Notes under the pieces: model-generated
Seen by the model: only the letters and a program-made list of their open reading frames with translations
The model's database searches: none
Told to the model about the DNA's origin: nothing
Program-made: the position numbers and the translations under genes
In this document: positions 47,165-57,407 of the stretch, one piece after another
Numbering within the stretch: position 1 is the first letter of the stretch
Layout of the letters: every line of letters starts with the position of its first letter
NCBI GenBank assembly: GCA_033064195.1
Contig: JARBJD010000172.1
Coordinates: 1-64,000, forward strand
Direction: 5' to 3'
Length of the DNA: 64,000 bases
Source of the DNA: Blattamonas nauphoetae
Lineage: Eukaryota; Preaxostyla; Oxymonadida

Positions 47165-48552
47165 GGATTGTTGGAGAGTTTTGCCGAACGACTCTCTTCG
47201 GATTGTCCATCCACACTTTCTGTCTGTCTCTGCTCTTCTCGAAAATGATCACATTTCTCTTTCTTTCTCCGTTGTTTGTTTTCAGGCAATTCTGTCGAGT
47301 GTGATTGGAGTGATGGTGACATCGGTGTCAGAAGGAGGACAGAGACTTCGGAGTGACTTGATTCCTTCACTACTAGTCCTCTCATCAGTATGTTCCTCCT
47401 TTCCTCTCCATCCCCTTCTTCTTCCTGATCTCGTTGTTGTTTGGTTGAATAGCATGCAGACAGTTCTTTATCGACACCAGCCACACGCTCGATCGGGTCT
47501 GGTCTTTTTTCTCTACTTCATCATTCTTTCCTCTCTCTCAACGTGTACTCTCTCATCCATTGGTTTGATTTGAACACCAAGACTTCTGTGTGGAGGAAGT
47601 CTTTCGTCAACGGAATTGGATGGAGTGTTGACTTCAAACATTGTTGAGACATTTTGCACTCGACTTGAAACAGAATCCAGCGACTTGGATCTTCTCCCAA
47701 CACTTCTTGTTTTGGATCAACTGTGCTCAGGATTGAAGAAAGGGATTAAACCTGAAGAGTCAAAGACAACAAGCCGAGACAGTGAAAAGAACGACGATTC
47801 CTTCTCGCTGACCCGTCGTTGTGGATTCGCTCTCGCACTCATCGAGAAGGCAGTGCTTGTTGTGAAGAAGGCAGTTGAAGGACAACCAAACGAGGACAAG
47901 AAGACACTCAAAGTGCAGGACAAGATTGGCGGAATGCTCGTTCGACACTTCTCTTCGTCGATCCACTCATCTCAGAAAGAGATTGGAGAGATTGGAATAA
48001 ACATGGAAGCTGCTCGAAGAGAGATGGAGAAGCGAGAGAACGAAAGAGAGAGGACAGCAAAGAAGGCAGAAGAGGAGAGACAGAGAGAGTTCTCGAGGAA
48101 GATGAGAGAGATAGAAGCGGAGAGAGAAAAGGAGAAAAGAGAGCTGGAAGAGATGAAGAGAGAACTCGAAAGGAAAAGAAAAGAAGAAGAAGAGCTGCGA
48201 AGGATGAATCAGAAAGGAGCAGCAGCAATCGAAGTGTATCAACAAGACAAGTACGCTCTCGCTGGAAATGTGTTCACAAAGCTCGTTGTCGATTATTCGT
48301 CGCTCTTCTCAATCTCTTTCGGACCAGTCGTTGTTCGAATCTCAATAATAGTTCGACATTGTGGCGATGATCATTTTCATGTTGGCCTGATTTCCGCCGA
48401 CACGGTCGAACAAGCCATTCCATCCATTGGATACTACTCAAATCTCGATAGAGGAGCAAGTTGGGAGATGTATCAAGTACGTCAATATGTTCATCTGAAT
48501 AAACAAATCCCGAAGCATGAATCAGTGTGCAAAGCTGTGGCTGATGGCCAGC
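47165..48552 (+). pseudogene. SPRY-like coiled-coil host protein, 5' part (split by transposons)
   Basis: The frames are compatible with exons joined by 64-65-nt introns (47222-47285; 47391-47455), then open from about 47610. Order: helical N-terminal region; a long charged coiled coil of Glu/Arg heptads (REMEKRENERERTAKKAEEE and onward); then the first half of a SPRY/B30.2-like beta-domain (SFGPVVVRISIIVRHCGD, HFHVGLISADTVEQAI, GASWEMYQ). The gene is cut at 48552 by the Mutator-like element; the residues that follow in the apparent frame (Lys/Arg/Ser-rich) come from the transposon end. The SPRY half resumes at 55711. The family is one I associate with Blattamonas; the partner is unknown. Confidence 0.65.
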
Positions 48553-48851
48553 GGGTAGGTCTAGACTCAGATCTGAAAAAGTCTAGACGCAGATCTGCAG
48601 ATCGGTCTAGGCGCAGATCTGAAAGTGAGCGATTCTCAATGAAATGTGGAAAACAATATATGAGCGTGGAAAAAAATCAAATTTCACCTAATTATCGTTC
48701 AATTGTTCAATAGGAAGGGTACAGGTGAATTTTTTGATTTCAAGTATGATCGCACTTGAAATGGCCGTTTTTAAGATCAGCACCTTTTGGCACACTTTTT
48801 TTCATAAAACCGGTTCAAAAACAGTGAAAGGATGGAAAACGACAAAAAAAG

Positions 48852-51800
48852 TAGGCATGGGCAACAGACAGTCAAGAATGACCGAGTCCAGTCACCGAAA
48901 AAAATCGAGTCAGTGACTCACCCCCATAAGTCCAAAACATGAGGAATCCAGACCCAAAATGTCCCACTTCCAATCGGACATCGCAGCAGTCTTGATAATC
49001 ACCTCAATATCCTGGGATATTCCTCTCAAAAACACATTCACAATCTCCATCCTCTATCAATCGCTTTTCGTAGTGTTTCTTTCACATTTCGCACTATTTT
49101 TTAGAATTCAACTCATTTTCAGAAAAATCAAACCAATTTAGACACAGGTCAGCATCACACCCCATACTTTTATCTCGAGTCACTTTGAGTCACTGATCCG
49201 CCCATGCAATCATGCAAATAGTCACCGGACTGACTGGACTGTCCGATCTCCTTTTCAACTGAAACTCAGCGCGTGAATCGACAAGGTTTGAATTTTGATT
49301 TTCTTTTCATTTCCACTCTATTTGACAAAAGGAAACTGATTTTGACTTTCAGGATCAACTCACCCCCGCAAATTATCTATGGAGAAAATAAGGGCAAAAC
49401 CATCGTTTGGCACATCTGTTTGCAATCTTGATCTGCTCTAGTCAAGTTTGATTCTCAGAACATCTCCAGTCTCTCTTCTGGACCAACAACACAGAGCACC
49501 GTCTCACTCGTGACTATTGACAGTATTGTGTCCTCAACCATTTCAAGTCTACTCAACTATGTATATTTATTTATATATTGTCCCAATATTTTGTCCAGGA
49601 AACGTATCTCACTCAATTTTGACAGTTAATCACATCGTTCCTCGTATCCCAACAAGAAATGGTATTTTGTGAAATCTTTTTCCTTTTGTGGTTCACCTAT
49701 GCTTTTCTGTCTCTTTTACGTCATCTTCTTCTTTCCAAACACCTCAAAATATGCAAAAAAGCAGAAAATGGCGTCCTTCAGTGGGATCCTCCCGTTGTTC
49801 TATATCGAGGCCTTCTCGCCCATTCCAGAACCACGACAGTCATCCGAAGTGCACTTGCACGATTATTATCGTGATATCTGCTTCCTGTTGACTCGCCAAT
49901 CATTTGTTTCTGATCTTCTCAAATCGATTCCTGAGTCGCTTCTCGCGCCATGTTCTCTCCCCGCTCCGGTTCACCCAGCCCAACTAAATCGGATGTATAT
50001 TTCTCTCCCCTCTCTCTCTGATGCCTAAAACCTCGCCAACCATCGGCAGCGACTCTCCAACTTCTGATGTCCACAAAACACCCTTTCTTCAACAATAATC
50101 CAACGTGATTCCCTCCAGCGTTTCTGCTTTTGAATCCTATCCAATATACGCAACCGCTATCTACTCCGCAGAAACCACTTCCCAAGATGACGCCATCGCA
50201 ACTTTGACATGAACCGAATTATCTTCTTTCGCCGTTTTTTCTGTCGCCGGCATCACTTTACTCTCTTTCATCGCCTTACTTCTTCTACAATAACATGTCT
50301 CCCTCTGCATCGTCCTCTATCCACTTCCTGCCACAATTCCGCCACAACACGACAAAAGCACCGAACTCGAACACAAAACAGAAAGCAGAAACGATTTTGG
50401 GAGGTCTTCCGATCAAACCATGGGTTCTGACAGACAAGGAGCAGATAGCACGTGAGAGAAGCTGTGGCGAGTATCGGAGTGCGAGAACTGAAACGTCGGT
50501 ATGCTCTCCAATTCCAAGAGCCCCAAACTCGGAACTTCTTGGAGTAACTGGTGAAGTCGAGTGAAGGGCTGGCAAATCCGTACCTTCCCGTTCGACAGGA
50601 CGGCGCGCCTCAAGCATCCCCTCCCAACGTCCAGACACCGTCACACAGACTCCCACATTCAAATACAGTTCCTCTTCTCAAAGCGCCATTTGGATGCCAC
50701 AAGAACCGAAGATGTCAATGTCAGCGAACAAACTCGACGCAACCATCCATTTCTACACTAAACCACCCTCCATCTCGCTGGATGGGAGTTGGCGAGATTT
50801 AAGTGATGTGTCGAACCTTGTGGACTGGCTGATTGTGTTGAAAGTGATGAAACTCAAGCCGTCGCTTGTGAAGAAGGTGGGAATCGAAACGACGCAAGCT
50901 CGGAATCACTCTTTCGGATCGATGCATCTGGACGAGATCGCCGAAGTTGTGTTGGACAGACTTTGGAGGGAGCGAGAGGTACAGACGTATCAAAACGGGA
51001 TGGCGAAGAAGGTTGGTGAGGAGGACGATGATGTGGACAACCTGATCGAGTTTCTGGCGTTGACGGGAGGTCTGATTCTGTACAAGTTCACTTTTTTTTC
51101 GTTTTTCACCACTTTTGCTCTCAGCTCACTTCCAATCGTTTTCTCTTTTTCGTTCTCATGAATCTCACCTCCCTCTCTTCCCTCCAGACCGCTCTGAAGA
51201 AGACGCTCTGCTCACCGTGTTGAAGGACAAGACCGGCCAGCACGTGCTTGCGAAGGTTGGAAGCGGAAAATCAGAAGACATCATGCAATCAATCTTCCGA
51301 CCGCGTGAACACACCTCTCTCGAAAAGGAAGACAAACACAAAGGCCGAAGCAACGCATCTCTGAAGAACTCGGGAAACATGATTGACTTTCAGGACAGTG
51401 CGAACAACACGATCCAGCAATCACCGTTCCTACCGATCAATGTCGGTGCGTTTTGGTGTTTGTATGATTCGTCGTTTGTGACGCCTCGACTGATCTGGGG
51501 CGAGACAGATCGCGAAGATGTTCGGAAAGAAGCGAATCAAGCGTTCTGGAGCTGGACAGAACGCCGAAGAAACGAAAAACAAGCCGATCGCGATAAATCA
51601 AACAAGAAGACGCGCCATTCATCCAAACTAACACCGCCACCGCAAAGTCCTCTGACATCTCCGCTGTCGGAGAGAAGAGCACAACAGACCACGCCCTTCA
51701 GGGCAGCCAACTCGCCTTCGGTGATCACGACGATGATCACGCCGTCCAGTGCGTCGACGAGTGCGGCTGTGTCGTTCGAGAATCCACACCGTCTGGTCGC

Positions 51801-52994
51801 ACTCCCTTCACGTTCGCGATGGTGACGGCGAAGTTGGTTGTGATTGCGACGAATGTGACGGCGGAGTCGGGACAGAAAATGTCGACACTTCATTCGGGAA
51901 CACTGGGAGGGAAGGGAGCAGCAGGGGGATTGCAACGACGACAGGAAACGAACGATGCGGCGCTGTCCTTCCTGACACCGCCTGTGTCAATGCCAATAGC
52001 ACTGGCAACACTGCGTGGACTTCACCAGCTGACGATCCCAGCGACATCCGCAACGAAAGGACTTCCTTCGTCGTTCCTGCCATCAGCTCTGCACAGCCTG
52101 CTGTTTAAGAAGGTGGACGACATCTACGCCGACCATCGATTCATCGAATACCAACCAGCGCTGTATCTGTCGACGAACACGTCGAAGAACAGCAAGAAGA
52201 GGAGGGATGAGACGAGGAGACCGTCAGCGCTTCCAGCGAAGCGTGTGTCGGTTTTGGCGGGCAGAAAGAGGAGCAGGAAGACGGCAATCGTATTCATCCG
52301 TTCGACGATCCGTCGTCTGCACTGTTTCTCCTCTATTCTTTGCCAATCCTTCGAAGTTTGTTCAGTCGCTGATCTCGCGACTTTTTACGAATGTCGACAC
52401 ACTGAAATCTCTCCACGAGATGTTGGTGACAGGCGAGTTTGTGGACGAAGAAACTTGTCTTCAATCGTTTTCATCGACTACACTGATATCTACTCGTCTC
52501 CTCTCCTGTCGTTCAAAATTGAAGAAGAGGGGCAGAGCGAGAAGCTGAAGCAGGAGATGAATTCGCTGTACGTGTGCTCTCTGTTGTGTCATCTGCTGGC
52601 GTGAGTGATTCGTCCGTACCCGCAGACACGGCAGCACTTCACGGCTTCGTTCTTTGTTCGGCTTCTTTCGCAATGCCTGATGTTCGTTTCTCATCACTTT
52701 CTTTCAAAATCAGTTTTAATGATGTTTTCTTTTGTCGGCGAGCAATTAAGGTCACAGTACATCCATGATTTTTTTTTCCATTGTCACATGTAGTGATTTA
52801 GGGCTGATCAACTCACATACCGATCCAATGATTAGAGAAGCATTTGCCACAAATATTGATGTAATTCAGACATTACAATCACATTGAATACACCAACAAC
52901 GACAAAATCACGATTCCTCTCAAAGAACCACAAAAAAAGGGCCAAATCGAGTCAGTCCGAAAAGTTTGAGTCCGGTGACTGGTGCCCATGCCTA
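48852..52994. mobile_element. hAT element, 4.1 kb, carrying a host-like gene
   Basis: The ends TAGGCATGGGCAACAG and TAGGCATGGGCACCAG are typical hAT termini (TAGG-TGGGCA). An exact 8-bp duplication AAAAAAAG flanks it (48844-48851, 52995-53002). E3 copy 1 at about 29760 preserves the empty site (ACAAAAAAAGAGGTCTC). Subterminal GAGTCA/GACTGAC words recur at both ends. The interior has no transposase but a 2.8-kb plus-strand gene-like region. Confidence 0.85.
49769..52604 (+). pseudogene. Captured host gene inside the hAT element; possibly RME-8/DNAJC13-like
   Basis: Successive plus-strand frames of high protein quality: MASFSGILPLFYIEAFSP (from 49769), LDATIHFYTKPPSISLDGSW and SLVKKVGIETTQARN (50694-51080), EEDALLTVLKDKTGQHVLAK and FVTPRLIWGETDREDVRKEA (51190-51825), LATLRGLHQLTIPATSATKG (51819-52200), LFTNVDTLKSLHEMLV (about 52400). 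The TPRLIW-x(4)-R-x(2)-V segment recalls the PxLIW-x-x-x-xR-xEL repeat of RME-8/DNAJC13, but the match is short. Frame changes may be introns (one T-rich candidate ends at CCTCCAG, 51187) or decay; late segments switch frame without splice sites. Best read as a transduplicated, now non-functional copy. Confidence 0.4.
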
Positions 52995-53528
52995 AAAAAA
53001 AGAGGTCTCTATGTGAGACAATGGAAATAAATCATCCATTAAAGAGAAAAATGGAAAAAACATGAAATTTCTGTGTTGATCGAGACAACTTTAATGTTTT
53101 TTGAAAATGAAAAAAATTACACAAATGAAGAGTTTCGGGATTATAGATGAAGAATCATGATTGTGAGGACAATAGTCTTCGTGGATACAACGAACCCACG
53201 CATCCCTTTTTTCATTGAGAATCGCTCAAGTCTACACGCAGATCTGTCTTTTTTTGGTTCATTTCGACTTAAAAACGTTTGCAATCAAATAATACGACGT
53301 GAAATGTGAATTTTGTGTTGATCATCTCGCATTTTTCGGCATTGCAGTTCGGAGTTGACTTCAGAGTTGATCCCACCCATGAATGTTGGAAAACTTGTCA
53401 AACGGAAGTGAAATTGAGTTTATGACATTTAAAACTGGTTGATCAGCCGGCACAGGGATGTACCGATCCATTCTCCCTTTTGTGTCGCTTGCTGCCGCTG
53501 TAGTATCCTCATCCTAATCATTGGCCGT

Positions 53529-55440
53529 TCAGTCTTCATCCACAGGACAAATCGCCTTGTTAATGTCCTCCATCATCGCTTTCACTCTCAAACACGGTAG
53601 ACCATCAGCCAACGCGAAATAGTTCATCTTATTCAGATCTTTTTCAGCCTGCTTTGACGTGTCGTTCGTTTCCACTTTCCGTGAGTTGATAAATTGATTA
53701 AGGATCGGAAAAGTCAATTTCTGGGAATGACGAGGCGGAAGAGTCATTCCGGGGTGGTCCAGACCGGCCCATTCTCTGTCTTTCGGTAGCGCGGTCGGAT
53801 AACTCAATTCCTGCGAAAAAGACGCATCAAATGACACTACACAACCACGAGGACGTGGAATGGTATTCCGGACAACGGGAAAAAGCTGGATTGAAGAAGC
53901 TGAGATGGAGGTTGCGCGTGAACCAGGGATCGGAAATGAATCTCTTCAATTGTGGCTTGGGCTGAGGGGGAAGGGTTCAGGATATTGTTGAACAGTGCTG
54001 AGTTAAGGGGAAGAATGGGACGAAGAACGAGACAATCACGGTTGGAAGAGAGAAGTAAAGAGAAAGTGTGTCGAAGAAATAGAGATTGTGAGGGATACAA
54101 ACATTTTGGTGCTTGTGGGAAAAATGATGGATAAAATAATCCGCCTTTTGGATGTGTCGGAACAACACGATCTTTGAATCGTCTGTAAACGGCAGATCTG
54201 ATGGGAGGACTGTTGAGAAGAGATAACATGAAGGAGAGTTAAAAAAACACACATCCTGTCAACCTTGCAGAAGCACTGCAGAAGAACCTGATTTTTTGGA
54301 TGGTCGAATTTCGTGTTCTTCATGATCAACTGACCTTCTTTGAACGAGCTTTTGCTTTGGATGGACATAAAATGAGGCGAGTCTTGTGATTGGTATTCTT
54401 TCATCGTCACGTTGTTTATATATAGTTGGATCGTCTTTTCTTTCGACTCCAAAACTGAGGGAGGCAAGCGCACTCGCGTGAGGTTCGAGAAAATCTGGTC
54501 TGTGATGTTCAGAGAACCTCCAGACACGATCAGAAGTGCTGCGTTTCGGACACTATTGGTCTAGAATCAGCTGTCGACAGCTTCGAAATCGATGTAGATC
54601 TGCTGGTCATGTTCAGAAGGGTGATTGACTGGGTGCCGATGTGTGATGTGAGGGCACATTCGGAGATGGTCAGCGAACCACCATCCATCTTCAACAGCGA
54701 GGGGTGCATGGTCTTTTCCTTGAAACCACCACTCGCAAAGCCAAAGGTTCACGTCATGAAGACCGCATTTGTTCAAACAAGTGTGTCCTTAACGATGTCT
54801 GTGTCTCCGCCTCGTCTCCTCATCCTTTGCACTCCCTCTTGTATTATCTTCGTGTTTTTTCCATCTTTTCTAATTTCTGCAATGTATCTTTGAACTGGGC
54901 AGGGATGACAACGCGTTTGGGCTAGAGTTGGTTGCTCCTCACTCCTTCAGCTTCTTTCCTGGTCTTACCTCATTATGTTGTCCACAGCCTTGCAATTCTG
55001 TTTATCTTCGGTTTTTGGTTTCATCTTTCAGCCATTGTTCTTCTTTCGGGTGGGTAGAAATGATCAGCCATGTGCGGAGGAGACTGGTTCCTGATCAAAA
55101 TCGATTGAGGTGTGGAGGAAACGAGAGTGTCATCAGGATTAAGAAAGATGATGAAGTCAAGAGAGATATTCGAAGAAGAGAAGGGCATACGATTGGTGAG
55201 TGAACCGTCGATTCTGATTGGAGATCCTGGAGGATGGATGAGGAGATCAGTGAGAGTGAACTTGGAGACATGAGGAGAGATGATAGCTGGTGAGATTGAA
55301 TGCAGGATTTTCCACAGGCATTGAAAAACACGAGTTGCTGATAGAATTCAGCAGTGGGAACGACAATGCTGAAAACGAGAATGGAATAGGAATGTAAGAA
55401 CAAACACTTGCTGGGGAGCATCCAGCCAGGTGCAGTTATT
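53529..55440 (-). pseudogene. Captured beta-helix gene piece inside the Mutator-like element
   Basis: Minus-strand frames in order: a possible signal-peptide start (LHSYSILVFSIVVPTAEFYQ, about 55420); an extracellular segment (SPAIISPHVSKFTLTDLLIH, PIRIDGSLTNRM); beta-helix rungs (DGGSLTISECALTSHIGTQS, then SGGSLNITDQIFSNL and LIMKNTKFDHPKN); and a separate C-terminal exon-like frame (53837-53529, EWAGLDHPGMTLPPRHSQKL). Frames shift near 54545, and a 55-nt GT..AG candidate intron lies near 54215-54270. It is the same fold class as the gene at 35337-41841 but not a recent copy of it. Confidence 0.45.
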
Positions 55441-55710
55441 CGTTGTGCAGGTGATGAGACATGATCAACCCAGGTTCTGATCGAGATTCGAAACAACTGA
55501 TGTAAGAATGCTGTTAAGAGAAGTGAAAAGCCAAAAAACAGGATATGATGTCTATATTTAGGTTTGAGAAGATTGTAATGTGATACAAAGTCGAAAATAA
55601 CACAAATTCAGAGAGATCTGCGTGTAGACTTTCAGATCTGCGCCTAGACCGATCTGCAGATCTGCGTCTAGACTTTTTCAGATCTGAGCCTAGACCTACC
55701 CATGGCCAGC

Positions 55711-56414
55711 GAGTGGTGATGGAGGCAGATGGACGAGAAGAAACAGTCATGGACAAAAGTTCTCGGTTTTCCTGTCCAGAAACACTGAGTGGTGACATTT
55801 CGTTTTGGTTTTGTCGGACACTTCATCATCAAAAAAGAACATTGTGACGAGAAAAGCAGAGCAAACAGTTGTTTCGTTTTGGAGATACTGAAGAAAGAAG
55901 AGTCTGAAAAAAAGTGACAAAAATAAGCACCCAATCTCAACCGACAATTTTTCACACTGTGAGAGGTTGGGACGAGATGAGATCATTTTTGCCGATAGAA
56001 GTGAGATCCTACGACTCCTTCACGAGAAAAAGCGAACATTCGCAGAAAAAGTTCTACTGTAGAATGGTTCGTATTTCTCACCCACAAACTGTAGACCTCT
56101 CTACCAACCTCGATGCTTGGAGATGTCATGTCACCTCCACACATGTGAAGTTTCAGCATCGAACTCCTTTCCCAAATCGTCACACCAGACGTTGTCATTT
56201 TTCCTGCCGACCACTTTTGTCCATGACTGAAAGGAGAACATTGAAGCTGTCGCAAGATGGAGAGACAGCGCCTATCTTCTTCTCCAACATTCCTGTTCCC
56301 TTCCGCTTTGGCATTCAAATGCATGGAACTGGAGCTTCTGTTGAGATTATGTCGTCAGTTGTGCTGACAGATGCCGAGATGGTCGGAGGGAGTGTGGAAG
56401 AGAAGATTAACTGA
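55711..56414 (+). pseudogene. SPRY-like host gene, 3' part
   Basis: Resumes in frame directly after the Mutator-like element's right duplication (GQRVVMEADGREE). It is interrupted by the 486-bp element at 55744-56229 and ends with ERRTLKLSQDGETAPIFFSN, IPVPFRFGIQM, GASVEIMSSVVL and a stop at 56412-56414. These are the last strands of the SPRY-like domain begun before 48552. Removing one target duplication from each insertion joins the frame exactly, so the host gene decayed by insertion rather than by mutation and was probably intact until recently. Confidence 0.7.
55744..56229. mobile_element. MITE, 486 bp, 3-bp target duplication
   Basis: The 16-bp perfect inverted ends CAGTCATGGACAAAAG are flanked by AAA (55741-55743, 56230-56232). 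Taking the element and one AAA out restores the host frame (GREE-RRTLKL). An apparent plus-strand frame running through it (HTRRCHF and neighbours) is an artefact. No coding capacity. Confidence 0.8.
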
Positions 56415-56912
56415 AAAACGCTCTTTTCTCTTTAAAACTCGCTTTCACTTCACTCATCCTCATTCTCTTCCACTTTTTTCAAGATAATGGTTCGATCAAA
56501 CCAGAAAGTGATTTCGAGGCAAGAGATCATCGTTCGCGTAAAAGTTTCATAAAAGAGAGGGCAAGTGTTGACTTGGTGGGCCACATGTGATCGAGGTGTG
56601 TCTTGTCGTTTGTTTCAACTATCCCGTCCTCTCATCACAATAGGTCCACTATAGTGATGAGAACGCCTGATTGCCGAAATATTGATCATAGTGTCGTGAT
56701 CGTCGCAACGAATTCCACACTCGGTTGATCCTGACTGTTGAGGGCGATTGGTGAACACTATCACTTCACCTTTTCGATTTCTCGGTTCATTTTACCCTTT
56801 TATCTGTCATTTCATCATAATTGTTCACTAAATTTTGTTTGATCATGGTTTGTGGTGAAGCGTCACAATGAAACAGCCCAACCAACAAAACACCCAAATT
56901 CAGATCACGCTC
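56415..56912. other. No gene seen
   Basis: Intergenic DNA downstream of the SPRY-like gene. No open frame of note and no repeat with definable ends. Confidence 0.4.
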
Positions 56913-56988
56913 GACGCTTGCGTGGTGCAATCGGTAGATCGCCCGCTTTGAAAGCTTGAGGACGCGGGTTCAAGACCTACCAGCGTCC
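56913..56988 (+). tRNA. tRNA-like gene with perfect A and B boxes, imperfect arms
   Basis: A-box TGGTGCAATCGG (56923-56934) and B-box GGTTCAAGACC (56967-56977) both match consensus. T8 to T54 spacing is 46, canonical for a five-base variable loop, and a run of ten or more T follows at 56991. The acceptor has six pairs (GACGCT with AGCGTC). The anticodon stem (CCCGC/GCTTG), T-stem (GCGGG/CCTAC) and D-stem each have mispairs, and the anticodon would read TGA in a non-Ser-like short-variable-arm molecule. Either a pseudo-tRNA or one repaired by editing. Isotype not assigned. Confidence 0.45.
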
Positions 56989-57407
56989 TCTTTTTTTTTT
57001 CTCAACTTAGAATTTTTTGGCCCACCAACTCGACATTTGCCAAAGAGAGTCACATTGAAGGACTACGTAATATAAAATGGGATTAGTGAGTGGGATTGTT
57101 GCAAAGGAACAGCAGTGTGATGTGACGACGAAAGAGGGTCATCCACATCGAAAAAAGTTGATTGGAAACAGAATCAATCATGAACATGAAAGAATCAAGA
57201 GCGAAAAGATGTATTGTCAGCGAATTGGCCATCTGAGTGATTGGCGATGACGAACACCATCTCCGATCATGACAGACAGAAGAATAAAAGTGAAAGAAAT
57301 GGAGAGTTCGAAAAATAGAAACGGAAGGTTGAAACAACATAGTGGTTAATGCTTTGTTTAACCAAGAAAAGGGCAAGATACCTCTTTCACTTGGAAATAG
57401 TGTGATC

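Larger units (their letters stand above)
48627..53227. mobile_element. Element E3, copy 2, itself split by a hAT element
   Basis: The ends GAGCGATTCTCAATGAAA are exactly inverted, flanked by AAGT (48623-48626, 53228-53231). Removing the inner hAT insertion leaves about 450 bp that aligns with copy 1 at 29540-29988 across its whole length (shared ATATGAGCGTGGAAAAAAAT and GATCGAGACAACTTTAATGT blocks). The target is the left terminal repeat of the Mutator-like element; the uninterrupted right repeat is the empty site. Confidence 0.85.
48553..55701. mobile_element. Mutator-like element, 7.1 kb with nested insertions
   Basis: An exact 9-bp duplication ATGGCCAGC lies at 48544-48552 and 55702-55710. 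The terminal inverted repeats of about 88 bp have one difference (GGGTAGGTCTAGACTCAGAT left; one base changed right) and are rich in AGATCTG palindromes. The left repeat is interrupted at position 75 by element E3. Long inverted repeats plus a 9-bp duplication are the Mutator (MULE) signature. No MuDR-type transposase is seen. The right half carries a minus-strand beta-helix gene piece, so it behaves like a Pack-MULE. It sits inside a SPRY-like host gene whose frame resumes correctly beyond it. Confidence 0.8.

Noticed and set aside
48553-48713. Lys/Arg/Ser-rich C-terminus of the SPRY-like protein
   Set aside because: These codons are the terminal repeat of the Mutator-like element and part of E3; the host frame continues at 55711 instead.
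55744-56229. Continuous plus-strand reading frame through 55914-56414 as a distinct gene
   Set aside because: Most of it lies inside a 486-bp MITE; only 56233-56414 is host coding.
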